From Erysipelotrichales bacterium (lineage in GTDB: Bacteria > Bacillota_I > Bacilli_A > Acholeplasmatales > WRBM01): DNA of 64,000 nt. The position numbers and the translations under genes were made by a program. This document shows positions 28,548-40,100 of the stretch, piece after piece. The notes below the pieces were generated by a model that worked only from the letters and a program-made list of their open reading frames with translations, was not told where the DNA came from and searched no databases. Location: assembly GCA_009784525.1 (NCBI GenBank), contig WRBM01000001.1:1-64000 (forward strand). The letters run 5' to 3'. Each line of letters begins with the position of its first letter. Position 1 is the stretch's first letter.

Positions 28548-30883
28548 TAGAAGTTTCCTCCTAAAGCTTTATTAATTGAATTGACATCAAAAGTTGGACT
28601 TGTCGTATTAACCGTCACATTATTGGTTGTGACGTTATTTGTCGTTCTATTTTCTCTATAGTTCTGATTCGGATCATCACTACCACCAAACAGATTACCA
28701 AAGAAATTTCCAATATTCTTAAAAACATTTCCAAAAAAATCTGCGACTTTACTGACATTATCAATAATCCATTTAAAGGCATCAATAATTTTTTCTAACA
28801 CCCACATAATTGGTTCTAAAATATTAAAGACTACTTCTAGGGCTGGTGCTAAAATATCACCAAAGATATCACCAACCATTTGAACTAATGGTGCTAACGT
28901 ACTAAAAACTTGAACTATTGCATTTAATACAACAGTTAGTGGTCTAAGCAATGTATTGATTAGTGGCGTTAATAAATTCATCAACATCGCAATCAGATCA
29001 ATAAAGACCATCAAGATTAAAAGGATTGGTTCTAAAACCGCAAAAATAATTTTTAAAACCGGTTCTAATGCAGCAATCAAAACATTAATTAAGACTCCTA
29101 AAACAGTAACTACTACTTCAATGATGACTACTAATGCTCCTAAGATTGAGTTAAGTGGTTCTAAAATCGCACTTAACAGATTACCGATTACACCAATTAT
29201 TTTTCCAACTACCTGAATCATGATATTAAGAATCTGAATAATCGGTGGTAAGATGGCTTTAATTAAAATCATCAGTTCAATGATTATCTGACCAATTAAA
29301 CTAATAACTATTTCAATCACAGGCATTAATGCCTCAAATATTTTTATTACTTCTGTTAGCACCATGACTAATATCGGAACTAAATCATTTAAAAGTTCTA
29401 AAATAACTTCAATAATTTCTCCAAAGACACTTACCAGTGTCTCAACCACTTGGATTATTGAGTCTATAACCGGTTTCAATTGTGCCATTAACATGGCAAT
29501 TAAATCACCTAAAGGTGATAATAACCCTACTAAGGCATCAATTATCTTTTTAATCAGTTCTCTAAAGCTTTCGCTTTTTATTAGAAGGTATGCCAATACC
29601 CCAACTATTCCAGCGATTGCTAGTTTACCAACAGAAAAGCCTTGAAAGAATTTTAAGAGCCAACCACCAGCCATTACCGCTTTTAGTGTTTTAATAATCG
29701 GTGCGAACTGTAACATGATCTTAATCAGTGGACCAATTGCAGCCAAGACTCCAAGCATGATTATAATTACTCTTCTTAAGGAATTAGATAAATTCCCCCA
29801 CCAATCTACTACTTGTCTGATCGCTGGGACCACACGCTCCGTTAAGGTATCAACTACTATTTGTAGAATAGGGACAACCTGAACTCCGATTGTGACTGTT
29901 AAGTTAGATACACTTTGTCTTAACCTAGTTAAAGCATTACTAAACTCACTCGCTTTTTGGGCTTGTTCGGTTGTTGTAATACCTAAATTCCTTGCCTCCT
30001 CTCGGAGGTCTTTAATATCTTCTGAGCTTGAACGTAGTATTTCTGATAATTCTGTTCCAAGTCTCTCTCCAAAGATTTGATTCGCGATTGCTGTTCTCTC
30101 TGCTTGATCTTCAACGCCTGATAGGGCATCACGAATAATTAAGAAAGCATCTTCTGTTGACTTGCCAGCTAGCTGGTCTGATGATAAACCAAGTCTTTCT
30201 AATGTCTGATTATATTTCGCTCCTCCTTGAGTTAAATCTCCAAGGATAGAGTTAGTCCGCATAAAGGCTCTTTGTAAACTATTAGTCTCAACATTTAAAA
30301 TTCTAGCCACATGATTTAATTCTTGATATGCCTCAACCGATAAATTAACACGTGATGCATTAGTAGCCATCTGGTTGGCATTTTGCATCGATTTAACAGT
30401 TAGAGCTGCTAGCGCTGATGCGGCCGCCACAATCGGTAGGGTTAAATACTTAGTGAAGTTAGATCCTAGCCTTTTTAGGCCTTCGATATTCACTCCACCG
30501 AGTTTTTTAATCTGATTTTCAGTTTCAAGTAATTCTTTATTAAGCTTATTGATATCTGTTTCTGTATACTGAACTGATCTTTGTAATCTGTTAAATTGTT
30601 CTTCTGAGATTGCGCCTAATTCTAAGGCTTTCTTTGCTTCCTCTAATCTTTTATTCTGAAGTTCTAATCTTTGTTTAGTCTGATCAATCAGTGAATTTAA
30701 CTTATCTTGCTTTTCTTTCCATTTATCAAGATTATTAGAATCAAACTTTAAGGAATTATTGATTGCCTTAAGGTCTTTTTGTCCTTCTTTTAATTGGGTA
30801 TTTACACCCTTTAGTTTTTGGTCAAGATCAGATGTATCTAAACCAATCTTAATGTTTAATCCTTTAACGGTTTCACCCATCAC
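28547..30883 (-). CDS. Phage tail tape measure protein
   Basis: Coiled-coil N-terminus, QLNHVARILNVETNSLQRAFMRTNSILGDLTQGGAKYNQTLERLGLS, long hydrophobic repeats. Confidence 0.9.
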   Translation of the reverse strand: MMGETVKGLNIKIGLDTSDLDQKLKGVNTQLKEGQKDLKAINNSLKFDSNNLDKWKEKQDKLNSLIDQTKQRLELQNKRLEEAKKALELGAISEEQFNRLQRSVQYTETDINKLNKELLETENQIKKLGGVNIEGLKRLGSNFTKYLTLPIVAAASALAALTVKSMQNANQMATNASRVNLSVEAYQELNHVARILNVETNSLQRAFMRTNSILGDLTQGGAKYNQTLERLGLSSDQLAGKSTEDAFLIIRDALSGVEDQAERTAIANQIFGERLGTELSEILRSSSEDIKDLREEARNLGITTTEQAQKASEFSNALTRLRQSVSNLTVTIGVQVVPILQIVVDTLTERVVPAIRQVVDWWGNLSNSLRRVIIIMLGVLAAIGPLIKIMLQFAPIIKTLKAVMAGGWLLKFFQGFSVGKLAIAGIVGVLAYLLIKSESFRELIKKIIDALVGLLSPLGDLIAMLMAQLKPVIDSIIQVVETLVSVFGEIIEVILELLNDLVPILVMVLTEVIKIFEALMPVIEIVISLIGQIIIELMILIKAILPPIIQILNIMIQVVGKIIGVIGNLLSAILEPLNSILGALVVIIEVVVTVLGVLINVLIAALEPVLKIIFAVLEPILLILMVFIDLIAMLMNLLTPLINTLLRPLTVVLNAIVQVFSTLAPLVQMVGDIFGDILAPALEVVFNILEPIMWVLEKIIDAFKWIIDNVSKVADFFGNVFKNIGNFFGNLFGGSDDPNQNYRENRTTNNVTTNNVTVNTTSPTFDVNSINKALGGNF

Positions 30884-30896
30884 TTGACCTCCCTAA

Positions 30897-31435
30897 CTAT
30901 AATAGAAATCTATCAATATCTGCCTGAGTAGCTTTTCTTTCTCCACTCTCACCCTTTAACATCTTAATTTCAATTTCAACCATTTCAAAGTAAGTATCGA
31001 TATCTATAAACTCTGAATCTTTAACTGATATCCCCATATGAGCTAGATTAATAATAATTGATGCCGTTATTGGAGCTAACGCTCCTTGCTCACCCTTATG
31101 AGTGCTAGCTCCTAACCCTTTTTTGTGTTATTAAACAACTCTGCGATTGTTTCAGCTAGTTTAGTCAGTTGATCTTCATTTGATAAAATATCAAAGCCAA
31201 ACTCATTTAAAAATTCATCATAGCTTTTACTTGAAAATGGCTTATGCAACACATAAAATATCTTAAAGATTGTATCAATGACTTGACTAGTATCCTCACT
31301 TGCATCATTCTTTTTATCAAGAACTGCGATATCAGAAAATAATTCTGAACCAAACGTATTTTTATAACTGATGATTGTGAATAGTGATGATTTAAGACGG
31401 TAATCATTACCGCTAATATTAATTGTCTTTTCCAT
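30897..31435 (-). CDS. Tail assembly chaperone, predicted -1 frameshift product
   Basis: ORF 31112-31435 plus -1 frame from A AAA AAG at 31118-31124 to stop at 30897-30899. Confidence 0.8.
31112..31435 (-). CDS. Tail assembly chaperone (unshifted product)
   Basis: Position between major tail and tape measure genes. Confidence 0.75.
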   Translation of the reverse strand: MEKTINISGNDYRLKSSLFTIISYKNTFGSELFSDIAVLDKKNDASEDTSQVIDTIFKIFYVLHKPFSSKSYDEFLNEFGFDILSNEDQLTKLAETIAELFNNTKKG

Positions 31436-31489
31436 TTGTTTCTCCTTTGTAAAATGAACAATATCTACTTATCTTTTTATCAGTCAGCG

Positions 31490-32056
31490 TTAGCTGTCGC
31501 CTGGCTCTAAAGTTTGCGGCCTTCTTGTTAAAAACTCCTCATAGTTCTGATCATTCTTATGGGCTGTAATAAATGTAATCATTTCACTACCAACCTCAAT
31601 CGGTTCAGCCACAATATCTAAAGTAATCGCGTTTGCTTCTGCAGATTCTCCTTTAGTTTTAGTTGCCTCATTAATTGGAACAATACTACATTTATAAAAC
31701 CAGGTTCTTCGTGCTAGTTTATCACCTTGAAGTTCAAAACCTAGTGCAAATTTTTCTGTTTTAGCATTTGCGACCTCTATGATATTACCGTTAGACAATT
31801 CCCGATATCCTAGAATCTTAATCTTAAAATCATTATCTAGTTCTGTTAGTTTCAAGGTTACACTTCTTCCGGCATTCTGACTTAATACCGCAAACACCCT
31901 GTCATCTGCAAAAACTCTCTCACTTCCACCAATTACTTCATGTGATAACTCTTGGGCTCCATGTAGTCTTAATGGCAAATCATATTCAATTCGACTGTCT
32001 TCATCTGATAATTTTGCATAATAAACATTGGTTAATCCAAAACTTACCTTATTCAT
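31490..32056 (-). CDS. Phage major tail protein
   Basis: Conserved gene order. Confidence 0.7.
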   Translation of the reverse strand: MNKVSFGLTNVYYAKLSDEDSRIEYDLPLRLHGAQELSHEVIGGSERVFADDRVFAVLSQNAGRSVTLKLTELDNDFKIKILGYRELSNGNIIEVANAKTEKFALGFELQGDKLARRTWFYKCSIVPINEATKTKGESAEANAITLDIVAEPIEVGSEMITFITAHKNDQNYEEFLTRRPQTLEPGDS

Positions 32057-32078
32057 TTAACTTCATCCCTCCTTTAAC

Positions 32079-32414
32079 TTAGCCAATCATACTAATATGA
32101 TAGACTCTGTGTAAAATATAATCATCTACCGTAAAACTACTAATCATTTGATAAGGCACTTCGTGTTCACGTAATTTTCCTTCTAATTTATTTTGTAATT
32201 TTATTTCTTCAAGTTTAGTTACTAATGTGATTTGATAGGTTGTGACATTAATGTAATTATGATTATCCGCATTAATTCCTCTTTTATTTGTTTCTTGCCA
32301 AACTATAAAAGGTAAGTATGAGTTTGATACATTATCATAAAGATTATTTAAGTGATAAACATTCTTAGTTACTGTCCCTAAAATCTTTTTTATTGCCCCA
32401 ACGCTAGTTGGCAT
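32079..32414 (-). CDS. Phage tail completion/terminator protein
   Basis: Conserved gene order and size. Confidence 0.55.
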   Translation of the reverse strand: MPTSVGAIKKILGTVTKNVYHLNNLYDNVSNSYLPFIVWQETNKRGINADNHNYINVTTYQITLVTKLEEIKLQNKLEGKLREHEVPYQMISSFTVDDYILHRVYHISMIG

Positions 32415-32766
32415 GGGAGATTATCTTTTTGATGTCTTCTAACATCTTTGGGGTAAATTCCTCATAAGCAGGAATTAAGAAAGGTCTAGCCCTAACAAAC
32501 TTACCACTAGTATGCATAAAGCCAAACTCAATTAAATGTACCAGTGGTCCTTTGGTTTGGGAGGAAATATAAATGGATTTACCAACTTTCGTTTTAATAA
32601 AGGAGTCCGCTAAGTGTGGTCCACCATTATCGCCTCTTGGCGCATTTTTCCTAATATACTCTAAAACTTCATCTGCACACCTTTCGACTCGCTTATTAAT
32701 CTCTTCAAGTACGCTAGTACCATATTGTTGAATTAATTGATTAATATCATTTAATAAATTATCCAT
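32404..32766 (-). CDS. HK97-gp10-like protein
   Basis: RNAPRGDNGGPHLADSFIKTK...LIEFGFMHTSGKFVRARPFLIPAYEE. Confidence 0.8.
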   Translation of the reverse strand: MDNLLNDINQLIQQYGTSVLEEINKRVERCADEVLEYIRKNAPRGDNGGPHLADSFIKTKVGKSIYISSQTKGPLVHLIEFGFMHTSGKFVRARPFLIPAYEEFTPKMLEDIKKIISHAN

Positions 32767-33061
32767 TAATAAAATCCTCCAGAGCTAGCGCTGCCTTTGA
32801 TAGGTATAGTTCAATAAACTGGCCTAAATGATAAGTTCTTTCAACCTTAAAATATTCAGCTTTGATCTGAACAAATTTTTCATCATTATAAAGAAATGAC
32901 ACAACTAAAACTTTTCTTGTAATATTCAGTTTAGTTTGAACCGCTAACGCGGATTCGTTAGAGGTTAAGGATCTCCCAATTACGACAAGATCTCTTGATT
33001 CCTTAATAATGTACTTCGTACCCTTACGTTCTACTTTTAGTAGTTTTATTTTAATTTGCAT
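32759..33061 (-). CDS. Phage head closure protein
   Basis: Order and size. Confidence 0.55.
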   Translation of the reverse strand: MQIKIKLLKVERKGTKYIIKESRDLVVIGRSLTSNESALAVQTKLNITRKVLVVSFLYNDEKFVQIKAEYFKVERTYHLGQFIELYLSKAALALEDFING

Positions 33062-33386
33062 GACTAATTGCCAGTTGATTTAAAATTGTATAAAAACTTT
33101 GTGGTAATTCTCTGACTGAACCATCACTCTTAAATCCAAAGAACGTCTTACAATACATTATCACTAACGTTGTCACAATCTCGCTTTTATTGATTATGTC
33201 GTTAGATACTCCAGTAGAGGAGATAAGACCCTTACATGCCTTAATAAGGGTCTTAATCTCTCCATCCGCAAATGTTTCTTCATCCGGTATTAATAAACTT
33301 CTTTTAACCTTAAGTAATAGGGTTGCCATCTTCATCATACTTTGGTTCATCTTTTTTCGAACCAGCGCTAGCTGCACCTTTGGCAA
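33051..33386 (-). CDS. Phage head-tail connector protein
   Basis: Order and size; start probably internal because it overlaps the capsid gene. Confidence 0.55.
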   Translation of the reverse strand: MPKVQLALVRKKMNQSMMKMATLLLKVKRSLLIPDEETFADGEIKTLIKACKGLISSTGVSNDIINKSEIVTTLVIMYCKTFFGFKSDGSVRELPQSFYTILNQLAISHAN

Positions 33387-34500
33387 TTCTCACGAATCCT
33401 TGATATCCAATAACATTTCCACCCATAAAGACTGATGCCTTAAAACCAATAATCCCTTGTCTGAACTTATAGTCAGTTGATTTAGCAATATCAATTGGTG
33501 AGAATATTGCGATCTCATAATTCTTTAATGCCCCATAAGCCATACAGTATGATCCTTCTTTAGTCTTAGGATTCGTTAGAGCATAACAGTTAGAGTTAAT
33601 GATATAAGGTATTCCATCGATTGTTTGTTTAACATAATCAATTGAATGTAACTTTCTTCCATCTTTAGTTCTTAATCCTGCGAACGATCTAAGATCGTTT
33701 TTATTAAGAATTAGTGAGGCACCGCCTGTTTCAACATCTTCATCGGCTCCATAAGCAAAAATTATATCGTCAAGAGTATTCTCATTAATTTCACTAATCT
33801 TCAGATCATCACAATCTGCTAGCGCAACTGCTTCTTTTGAGAAAAGCCCAGTAAAGTTACTGGCACTACCATTACCTCTTAGTAATTCATGTGAGATTTT
33901 ACGTTTTAAACTTAGTTTAATATTCTTAATAACTTCCGCATCATATTCAATCGCTGGTAGTTTTTCAACTTCCTCAGTAATTTCTGTATAAGCAGTTAGT
34001 TTACATTTTGTGATTGTGACATAACCAAACTCCGGTTCAACCTCTTTATAGTCTTCACCCTCTTTGGTATAGCCAGCCATTTCAGTTTGGGCTTTAACAA
34101 AGCTCTTCTGATAAGTCTCGCCACCTTTAAACTTAACTAAACTTACCTGATCGGCCAAATTAGAAACTTGGGCAAATGGATAAGGCGCAAGGGTTGTATT
34201 AACATGGTTAGGTAGTAAAATCTCATCTTGAGCAATCTTCACTACCCGACCCTCCTTTAACGCAACTCCTCTTTCTTCTAACTCTCCTGGCTTAATTTCA
34301 TTCTTAGTCTCAACCACTAACGTAGTTGGGATAAATTTACCAGCCATTTGAAGTTTCTTATCGATTGTGGTGCGTTCCTTGATTAGTCCGTCAAGTTCGC
34401 TTTCTAACGTTTCTAAAGCTTCTAACTCCGCTGTCTCACATTCTGTTTGAATGGCTTTAATTCTTACTTCAATCTCTGATTTTCTTGTGTTTAAATTCAT
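33310..34500 (-). CDS. HK97-family major capsid protein
   Basis: N-terminal coiled-coil delta domain, SYCMAYGALKNYEIAIFSPIDIAKSTDYKFRQGIIGFKASVFMGGNVI. Confidence 0.9.
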   Translation of the reverse strand: MNLNTRKSEIEVRIKAIQTECETAELEALETLESELDGLIKERTTIDKKLQMAGKFIPTTLVVETKNEIKPGELEERGVALKEGRVVKIAQDEILLPNHVNTTLAPYPFAQVSNLADQVSLVKFKGGETYQKSFVKAQTEMAGYTKEGEDYKEVEPEFGYVTITKCKLTAYTEITEEVEKLPAIEYDAEVIKNIKLSLKRKISHELLRGNGSASNFTGLFSKEAVALADCDDLKISEINENTLDDIIFAYGADEDVETGGASLILNKNDLRSFAGLRTKDGRKLHSIDYVKQTIDGIPYIINSNCYALTNPKTKEGSYCMAYGALKNYEIAIFSPIDIAKSTDYKFRQGIIGFKASVFMGGNVIGYQGFVRIAKGAASAGSKKDEPKYDEDGNPIT

Positions 34501-34501
34501 T

Positions 34502-35185
34502 TTAATTTTCTCCCTTTATCTTAATTCTTTTTCTTATGATCAGCTCACGATGTTTCGTATTCGCAAGTTCACTTTCCAGTTGTTTAGTCTCATTAGCCAA
34601 TAATTCTAAACTCCTTGCATAAACACTTGTGCCATCATAAGCTGGCACATCTACAATTGATACGTCATGTAATCTATCAATTTTAAAAATTGTTCGAACC
34701 GGTATATCAGCACTTCTATCCCAGAATTGCTCTTTTACCGTAAATGCAAAGCTCATCTTATCCAAGAGACCTGCTCGAATCATTTTATAAATATCTCGAT
34801 TAGATTGTGTATCAAGGAGCTCCGCTCTAATCATAAGTCCGATTTCATCAATCACTAACGTGAGTGATTTATTACGAGTTCTCGCAAGAATTAGAAAATT
34901 ATTTTGGTGATTATACTTAAGAGGTACATCCTTCATATTAGCTTCAAGTAGTGCTAGGTTATTAATGATTTCCTTAAAGCCATGACTTTCAGTTCCGATT
35001 AGTGTTTCTTCATTAAATTTAATGGCATAACCCTCAATAATCATCTTATCTTCAGAAGTCGCTCTAATCTCAGCTATTCTTATTTCATTTTTCATCTTTG
35101 TTTGTGTTTCCATTATCTGTATTGTCCTCTCCCTCTTTTTTGTTAATATCTTGCCCAACCTGATATTTGTCAGCGTGTTTGGCAT
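34502..35185 (-). CDS. HK97-family prohead protease
   Basis: IIEGYAIKFNEETLIG, LKYNHQNNFLILARTRNKSLTL, RLHDVSIVDVPAYDGTSVYAR. Confidence 0.9.
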   Translation of the reverse strand: MPNTLTNIRLGKILTKKRERTIQIMETQTKMKNEIRIAEIRATSEDKMIIEGYAIKFNEETLIGTESHGFKEIINNLALLEANMKDVPLKYNHQNNFLILARTRNKSLTLVIDEIGLMIRAELLDTQSNRDIYKMIRAGLLDKMSFAFTVKEQFWDRSADIPVRTIFKIDRLHDVSIVDVPAYDGTSVYARSLELLANETKQLESELANTKHRELIIRKRIKIKGEN

Positions 35186-36347
35186 TAATAAAGTTTAAGC
35201 TCTGAATTCTCTTATCGCCACCTTCAATTGGCGCATATCCTAATACACCCCTTGATTCATTAACTGAAAATATTCCTAGTCCCATTAGTTTTTCAACCGC
35301 ATTAATCTTTGAGCTCCAACTCGCATAATTTAATCTTTCGGCATAAAAGATAATTTGTTCACCATCTAATAATTTATTTGGTGTTAACATTGCCTTACTA
35401 AACGCATTTGACAAAAATATTGAAAGTGGTTCTAGCGTGTTTTCATAAAAGGCATTATATTCATTTTCATCATACTTTGAATTAAGGATCGCCTCACTTA
35501 CTCCAAAGTAATTAAGAATTTTACCTTGGACAAAACTTAACGTTTCTTTATCAACTAGTTTTGGATCAACATTTAAAGATATATATTCAGCCTTTGTATC
35601 AACCGGTACAATCGATGAGCCTTTGATGTTATTATTTTGTTTTAAGGCTTCATCAAAGAGATCTTTTTGTTTCTGTTTATCTTTTTCTGATAACAAGCCA
35701 TTCATCTTAAGCAGTCCCTTAATCTGAAAGCTAGAACGAATTGCATTCTCTAACCCTGCGAGCAGGTTCTCGTTTGTGTTAATGCTCTTTAAGAGTTGTT
35801 TGTGTGTACTTGTGGCACTATCACCACCAAAGAATTCATGTTTCTTATATAACCGCTTTAAATGAATTAACGATTCATAAGGTAATGTATAAGTTTCTCC
35901 ATCACCAAACTTCATCTCTAAAAATAAGTTTTCTGACTCATCTTTCTTAACTTCAACTGATATGGGGTTTAAGGGGTAGAGACCCCTTAACTTATTCTTT
36001 TCATCATACATCTGATAAATGAAGGCATTGTTATTCATCAAAAGCAACGATATCACTTTATAAATAAATTCTGACACTGTCATGTATTCGTTAGGGTATT
36101 GAGTTAGTCTGAAATTGATTTCATCATTTATAATCTCAACCGATCCGTCTTTTTTCTGTTTAATATGTTTCGGTTTTAATTTAGAGATATGGGTTGCGAT
36201 TCTATCTATACAGACTTCGGCTAAATCCGAATCTTCAATCCGATTACTTGATGAAAATAAAAACCCGCCATTTGAGGTGAATATTCCTAATTCTGTGTTA
36301 CTTGTATGCTTATCTTTTTTCTTGCCAAACAGATTGAATATGTTCAT
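35085..36347 (-). CDS. Phage portal protein
   Basis: Portal-like YVTVSEFIYKVISLLLMNNNAFIYQ-type segment and FFGGDSATSTHKQLLKSINTNENLL; AAGGAG before the ATG at 36347. Confidence 0.9.
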   Translation of the reverse strand: MNIFNLFGKKKDKHTSNTELGIFTSNGGFLFSSSNRIEDSDLAEVCIDRIATHISKLKPKHIKQKKDGSVEIINDEINFRLTQYPNEYMTVSEFIYKVISLLLMNNNAFIYQMYDEKNKLRGLYPLNPISVEVKKDESENLFLEMKFGDGETYTLPYESLIHLKRLYKKHEFFGGDSATSTHKQLLKSINTNENLLAGLENAIRSSFQIKGLLKMNGLLSEKDKQKQKDLFDEALKQNNNIKGSSIVPVDTKAEYISLNVDPKLVDKETLSFVQGKILNYFGVSEAILNSKYDENEYNAFYENTLEPLSIFLSNAFSKAMLTPNKLLDGEQIIFYAERLNYASWSSKINAVEKLMGLGIFSVNESRGVLGYAPIEGGDKRIQSLNFINAKHADKYQVGQDINKKEGEDNTDNGNTNKDEK

Positions 36348-36388
36348 GATTTCTCCTTCATTCATCAATCCTTTTTAATTTCAACGTT

Positions 36389-36435
36389 ATTGTATCATTT
36401 AAGATTTAATTCTTTAGTTTGCTCACAGCATACAA
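36389..36435 (-). promoter_or_regulatory. 47-bp R element, copy 1 (upstream of the portal operon)
   Basis: TTGTATGCTGTGAGCAAACTAAAGAATTAAATCTTAAATGATACAAT on the minus strand. Confidence 0.7.
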
Positions 36436-36490
36436 AATAAAAAAACTATTCCTTCTTCAGAAATAGTCCTTATTTATATTTAGTTGATAA

Positions 36491-36781
36491 TCATTGTTTA
36501 ATCGAATATTTTAAAATTATTAGATAGCATGTTTTAATTAAATTATAATAAATTAAATTAGAAATATCATTTTTCAAAAATGCAGATATTTCTTTTTTTT
36601 CCTCTTTGCTTAGCAAATATTTTGAAATTTCCTCATATTCTATTATTTCTCCTTTTATAGATCTACTAACTAAACCACTAATTGTACTAACCATTAATGT
36701 CATAGAAACCCCTTTATTAAAATCTTCAGGGACTCTAAATTCCATAAAAGATTTTAAAATTAGTTTTTCACTTTTTTGCAT
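36491..36781 (-). CDS. Hypothetical protein downstream of the RHS locus
   Basis: 96-aa ORF, same strand. Confidence 0.45.
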   Translation of the reverse strand: MQKSEKLILKSFMEFRVPEDFNKGVSMTLMVSTISGLVSRSIKGEIIEYEEISKYLLSKEEKKEISAFLKNDISNLIYYNLIKTCYLIILKYSIKQ

Positions 36782-36886
36782 AACTAACCTCCTGATTATT
36801 CATTATGGACTAAACCAGTAACTAAATTCAAATTTATCGTTCATAATTATCTTCTCCTTAGTACTCGTTCTATCATCTTTAATTAC

Positions 36887-37141
36887 TTAATCAAACATCT
36901 GTAATGCATGTATAAATTTGTCGCTTAACATTTCCAAATCTAGACCTAGTAAATTGGGTTCATAATCTCCTTTCAGTCCTTTTTTCATCAATAAATTATT
37001 TAATTCACAAATAATTTTTTCCAACTCATCCTTATTTATTATATTTACTTTATATGAATTTCTTTCAAATTCAACAGGTAAGTTTTTAAAAATTTTACTT
37101 AACAAATTTAATTCCTTTCTGGAAACCACAATCCAAGCCAT
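36887..37141 (-). CDS. Candidate immunity protein for the RHS toxin
   Basis: 84-aa ORF overlapping the RHS 3' end by 34 nt. Confidence 0.55.
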   Translation of the reverse strand: MAWIVVSRKELNLLSKIFKNLPVEFERNSYKVNIINKDELEKIICELNNLLMKKGLKGDYEPNLLGLDLEMLSDKFIHALQMFD

Positions 37142-40100
37142 AATAATCCAACTCCAATTCTTCTACTCTTTTTATTTTTCGCCCATGCAGTGACAAGTTT
37201 ACCTTTTTTATTTAAAACAACTACCGCATTTTTACCAAGGAATTTATATGTACTTCTAAAAAGTCCTCTTTTAGTAATGCTAATCGGTGCTCTCATTGTG
37301 TCCAATAAAGCTCTAGATGATACACCATGACCGTTCCTACTAATTACTTGATTAAGTCCGTGTCTAGTAAATCCTGTAATTTTATTTGGTGTAAATGCCA
37401 AATAACTTAAACTCCCACCAATAGCTGCTCCAATCAATGCACCGCTACCAAACCCTATCATGGCACCAGCAAGTATCCCATCAACACTCCAATCCGTTAA
37501 AGCTCCACCAATCAATGCACCAATCGCAGTTCCAACACCAGCTCCTATTAATGTCCCTTTAGCCGCACCTAAAACAGTCATTGCTAATAATCCTGTTCCT
37601 AGCCCTGCAGTTCCTATTGTAAGAACTACTATAGCAGATGCAAGCAGCACAGATCCTACAGCGACGCCAGTCCACCTAAGCCATCTTGGAGCAGTTCCAT
37701 TTTCATCCACCATCATAACTGGATTATTGTTACAGTATACAAATAGATTAAGTCCACCAATTTTCTCTTTATTTAAATAATTTAAATCATCAGCGTTAAC
37801 AAATCTTATCATATTAGGGTCATAATATCTAGTCTTTAAATAATAGTAATCGGTTTCAGAATCTAAATAATATCCTTTATACACAAATCTATTGATATTA
37901 TTGATATTCTGATTATTAACCGTTCTTCCGACTATCTTACCCCAAGCATCATAACGATAGGATACTTGAATCTCACCTTGCTCATTTATTACATCTGTAA
38001 TAATTCCTAGTAAATCTCTTACATAGAAAAAGTTTTGATTTCCAAATTCAAAACCTACCAATAATCCTCTTTCATTATAATGATAGTTTATTATATATGA
38101 CGATGTTTCTCTTATTATATCCGAACCATTAAAGTGATATCTAGTTATTTGCCCATTCGCAAACTTCATAGTTCTGATTCCAGCTTCATTATACTCATAT
38201 CTAATATTATTATTGATGCCCATCAGTCTTCTTCCTCGCCACTGGAAGACTCTATTTCCGATACTAGATGGATTACCTGCATAAGCACTATCATAATTAA
38301 TTTCAGTTTCTTTATCAAAAACTTTATCAATAATTTTAACTAATCGATCAGGCCATATTGGATCATATTGATATAAATAACTTTCTATTGGTTGTGACCC
38401 ACCTAACTCAAATATTTTTTTGGTGTGAATATTTCCATTTCCAACATATGTATACCTTGTTTCAATGCCCGCAGAATCTTCCTCTCTTATTAGTCGTGAT
38501 AAATAATCATACTCAAATCTTTGATAAGAATTTCTATTTTGCATCAATGTTACATTACCTAACTTATCATACTCATATTGAATTTCATCTCCATTAGAAC
38601 GTTTAATGTGATTGACTTGAAGCGAGGTTGTTGAGTCACCCGAGGTTGGGACTGTATAATTAAACTCTGAGATAAATTCTCTTCTTCCGGTATTAATTAC
38701 TTCCTTTGTCGCTCGACCTAAAACATCCACATGCGTTTTCACACTGGCATAAGGATTATTATTTAGTATCGCTGAGATAAAGGAAGTTCTTGGTAAATAT
38801 GGTGTAAAGGTTAACATCTCTAGTTGACCATTTAACCAATTACTTGAATCACCATTATTAGTTATGCTTGCTCCTACATTAGTCTGCATATTCTCATAAT
38901 TCATAATATCTTTGACTGTTAATTCATGGTTATTAATTCGCATTGTAAATGTTGTTTGATTCCAAGTTAAAAATACTGTATGCCAAACATTATTCTGACA
39001 AATAAATCCAGCTAGATCTTCTCTTTCAAATGTTGTATACAACCTTAATGTATTATCAGGATTTAAACTTATTCCAAAAATATTATTTTCGTTACGATTC
39101 TCAAAAATAACCCTTTGATTTCCACCAGCTAATATTGGTTTAAATCTAATACTTAAAGAGCCCTTTTCTCTGATATCAAACTTATATGCAAGCGATGATC
39201 GATTAGCCGCCAAACTTCTTGATCCATCATAACTACCATATACATGTCTTTGATTCACTACGTCATATTCAAATAATCTTAACTTATCTACACTAAATCC
39301 AGGCTCAACATCCACATGCATAATTGGATTTACTCCAAGTTTTGAAGTTAATGTTCCATTTAAACTTACTGTATGAAAACCATTATAAATTGCGTTTCTT
39401 TCAAATTGCACTCCTGATTTAGGGGTCATATTTTTTCTTAACTCTAGAGTTCTTGTTAATTGATGAGCTATCGCCCCAAAACTTTGAGTATTATGTATTG
39501 TAGCTCCAATTCCTAACATAAAAATATTAGTTCTTAACAATCCTCTGCCATCTCGGCCTATTGCCATATGGTTTAGTTCTCTTGAGTTGATTGTTGTTGC
39601 TTGTAATGTGACAGACTCATTGTCTACTTGTAATAAAATATTTCCGCCTCTTATATTTAAACCAATAAAATACCAATTCTTAGTTTTTCTGATTCTAATT
39701 TCATTTGATGTAATTGAATTACCATTGGCTGGAGTCCACCTTACTCTAAATGTGTAATAATTATTGACTAGTCTTGTGATTATGCTTACTCTTAAATTAG
39801 ATGAATTACTAAGTCTTAAAAACTGCTCCTCTGCAGTTAAATTCTGAAACTTAAAATATCCATAAATTGCTTTATTATTATCAAATCTTACACGCCAAGT
39901 TCTAATAGCTTCCTGATTATCAATATTCCATCTAGTACTCATGACAGTATTTAATGAATAACTTATGGTGTTTCTGATTATATTAAAGTCTGCACCTATT
40001 TCATTATTGAATATTATTTCTTTTGGAAGCAGCTCATTAGGTTTAAATCCATTAACTCCTAATAATGAATCATCATAGGTTGAAATATCATCATCAGTAA

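Noticed and set aside
29000-29700. Repetitive sequence within the tape measure gene
   Set aside because: Normal hydrophobic repeats of tape measure proteins, not a CRISPR or separate repeat element.
37460-37780. Long + strand ORFs opposite the RHS gene and other phage genes (e.g. 106 aa here, 161 aa at 15211)
   Set aside because: Antisense shadows of strongly coding minus-strand genes, with no RBS or recognisable domain.
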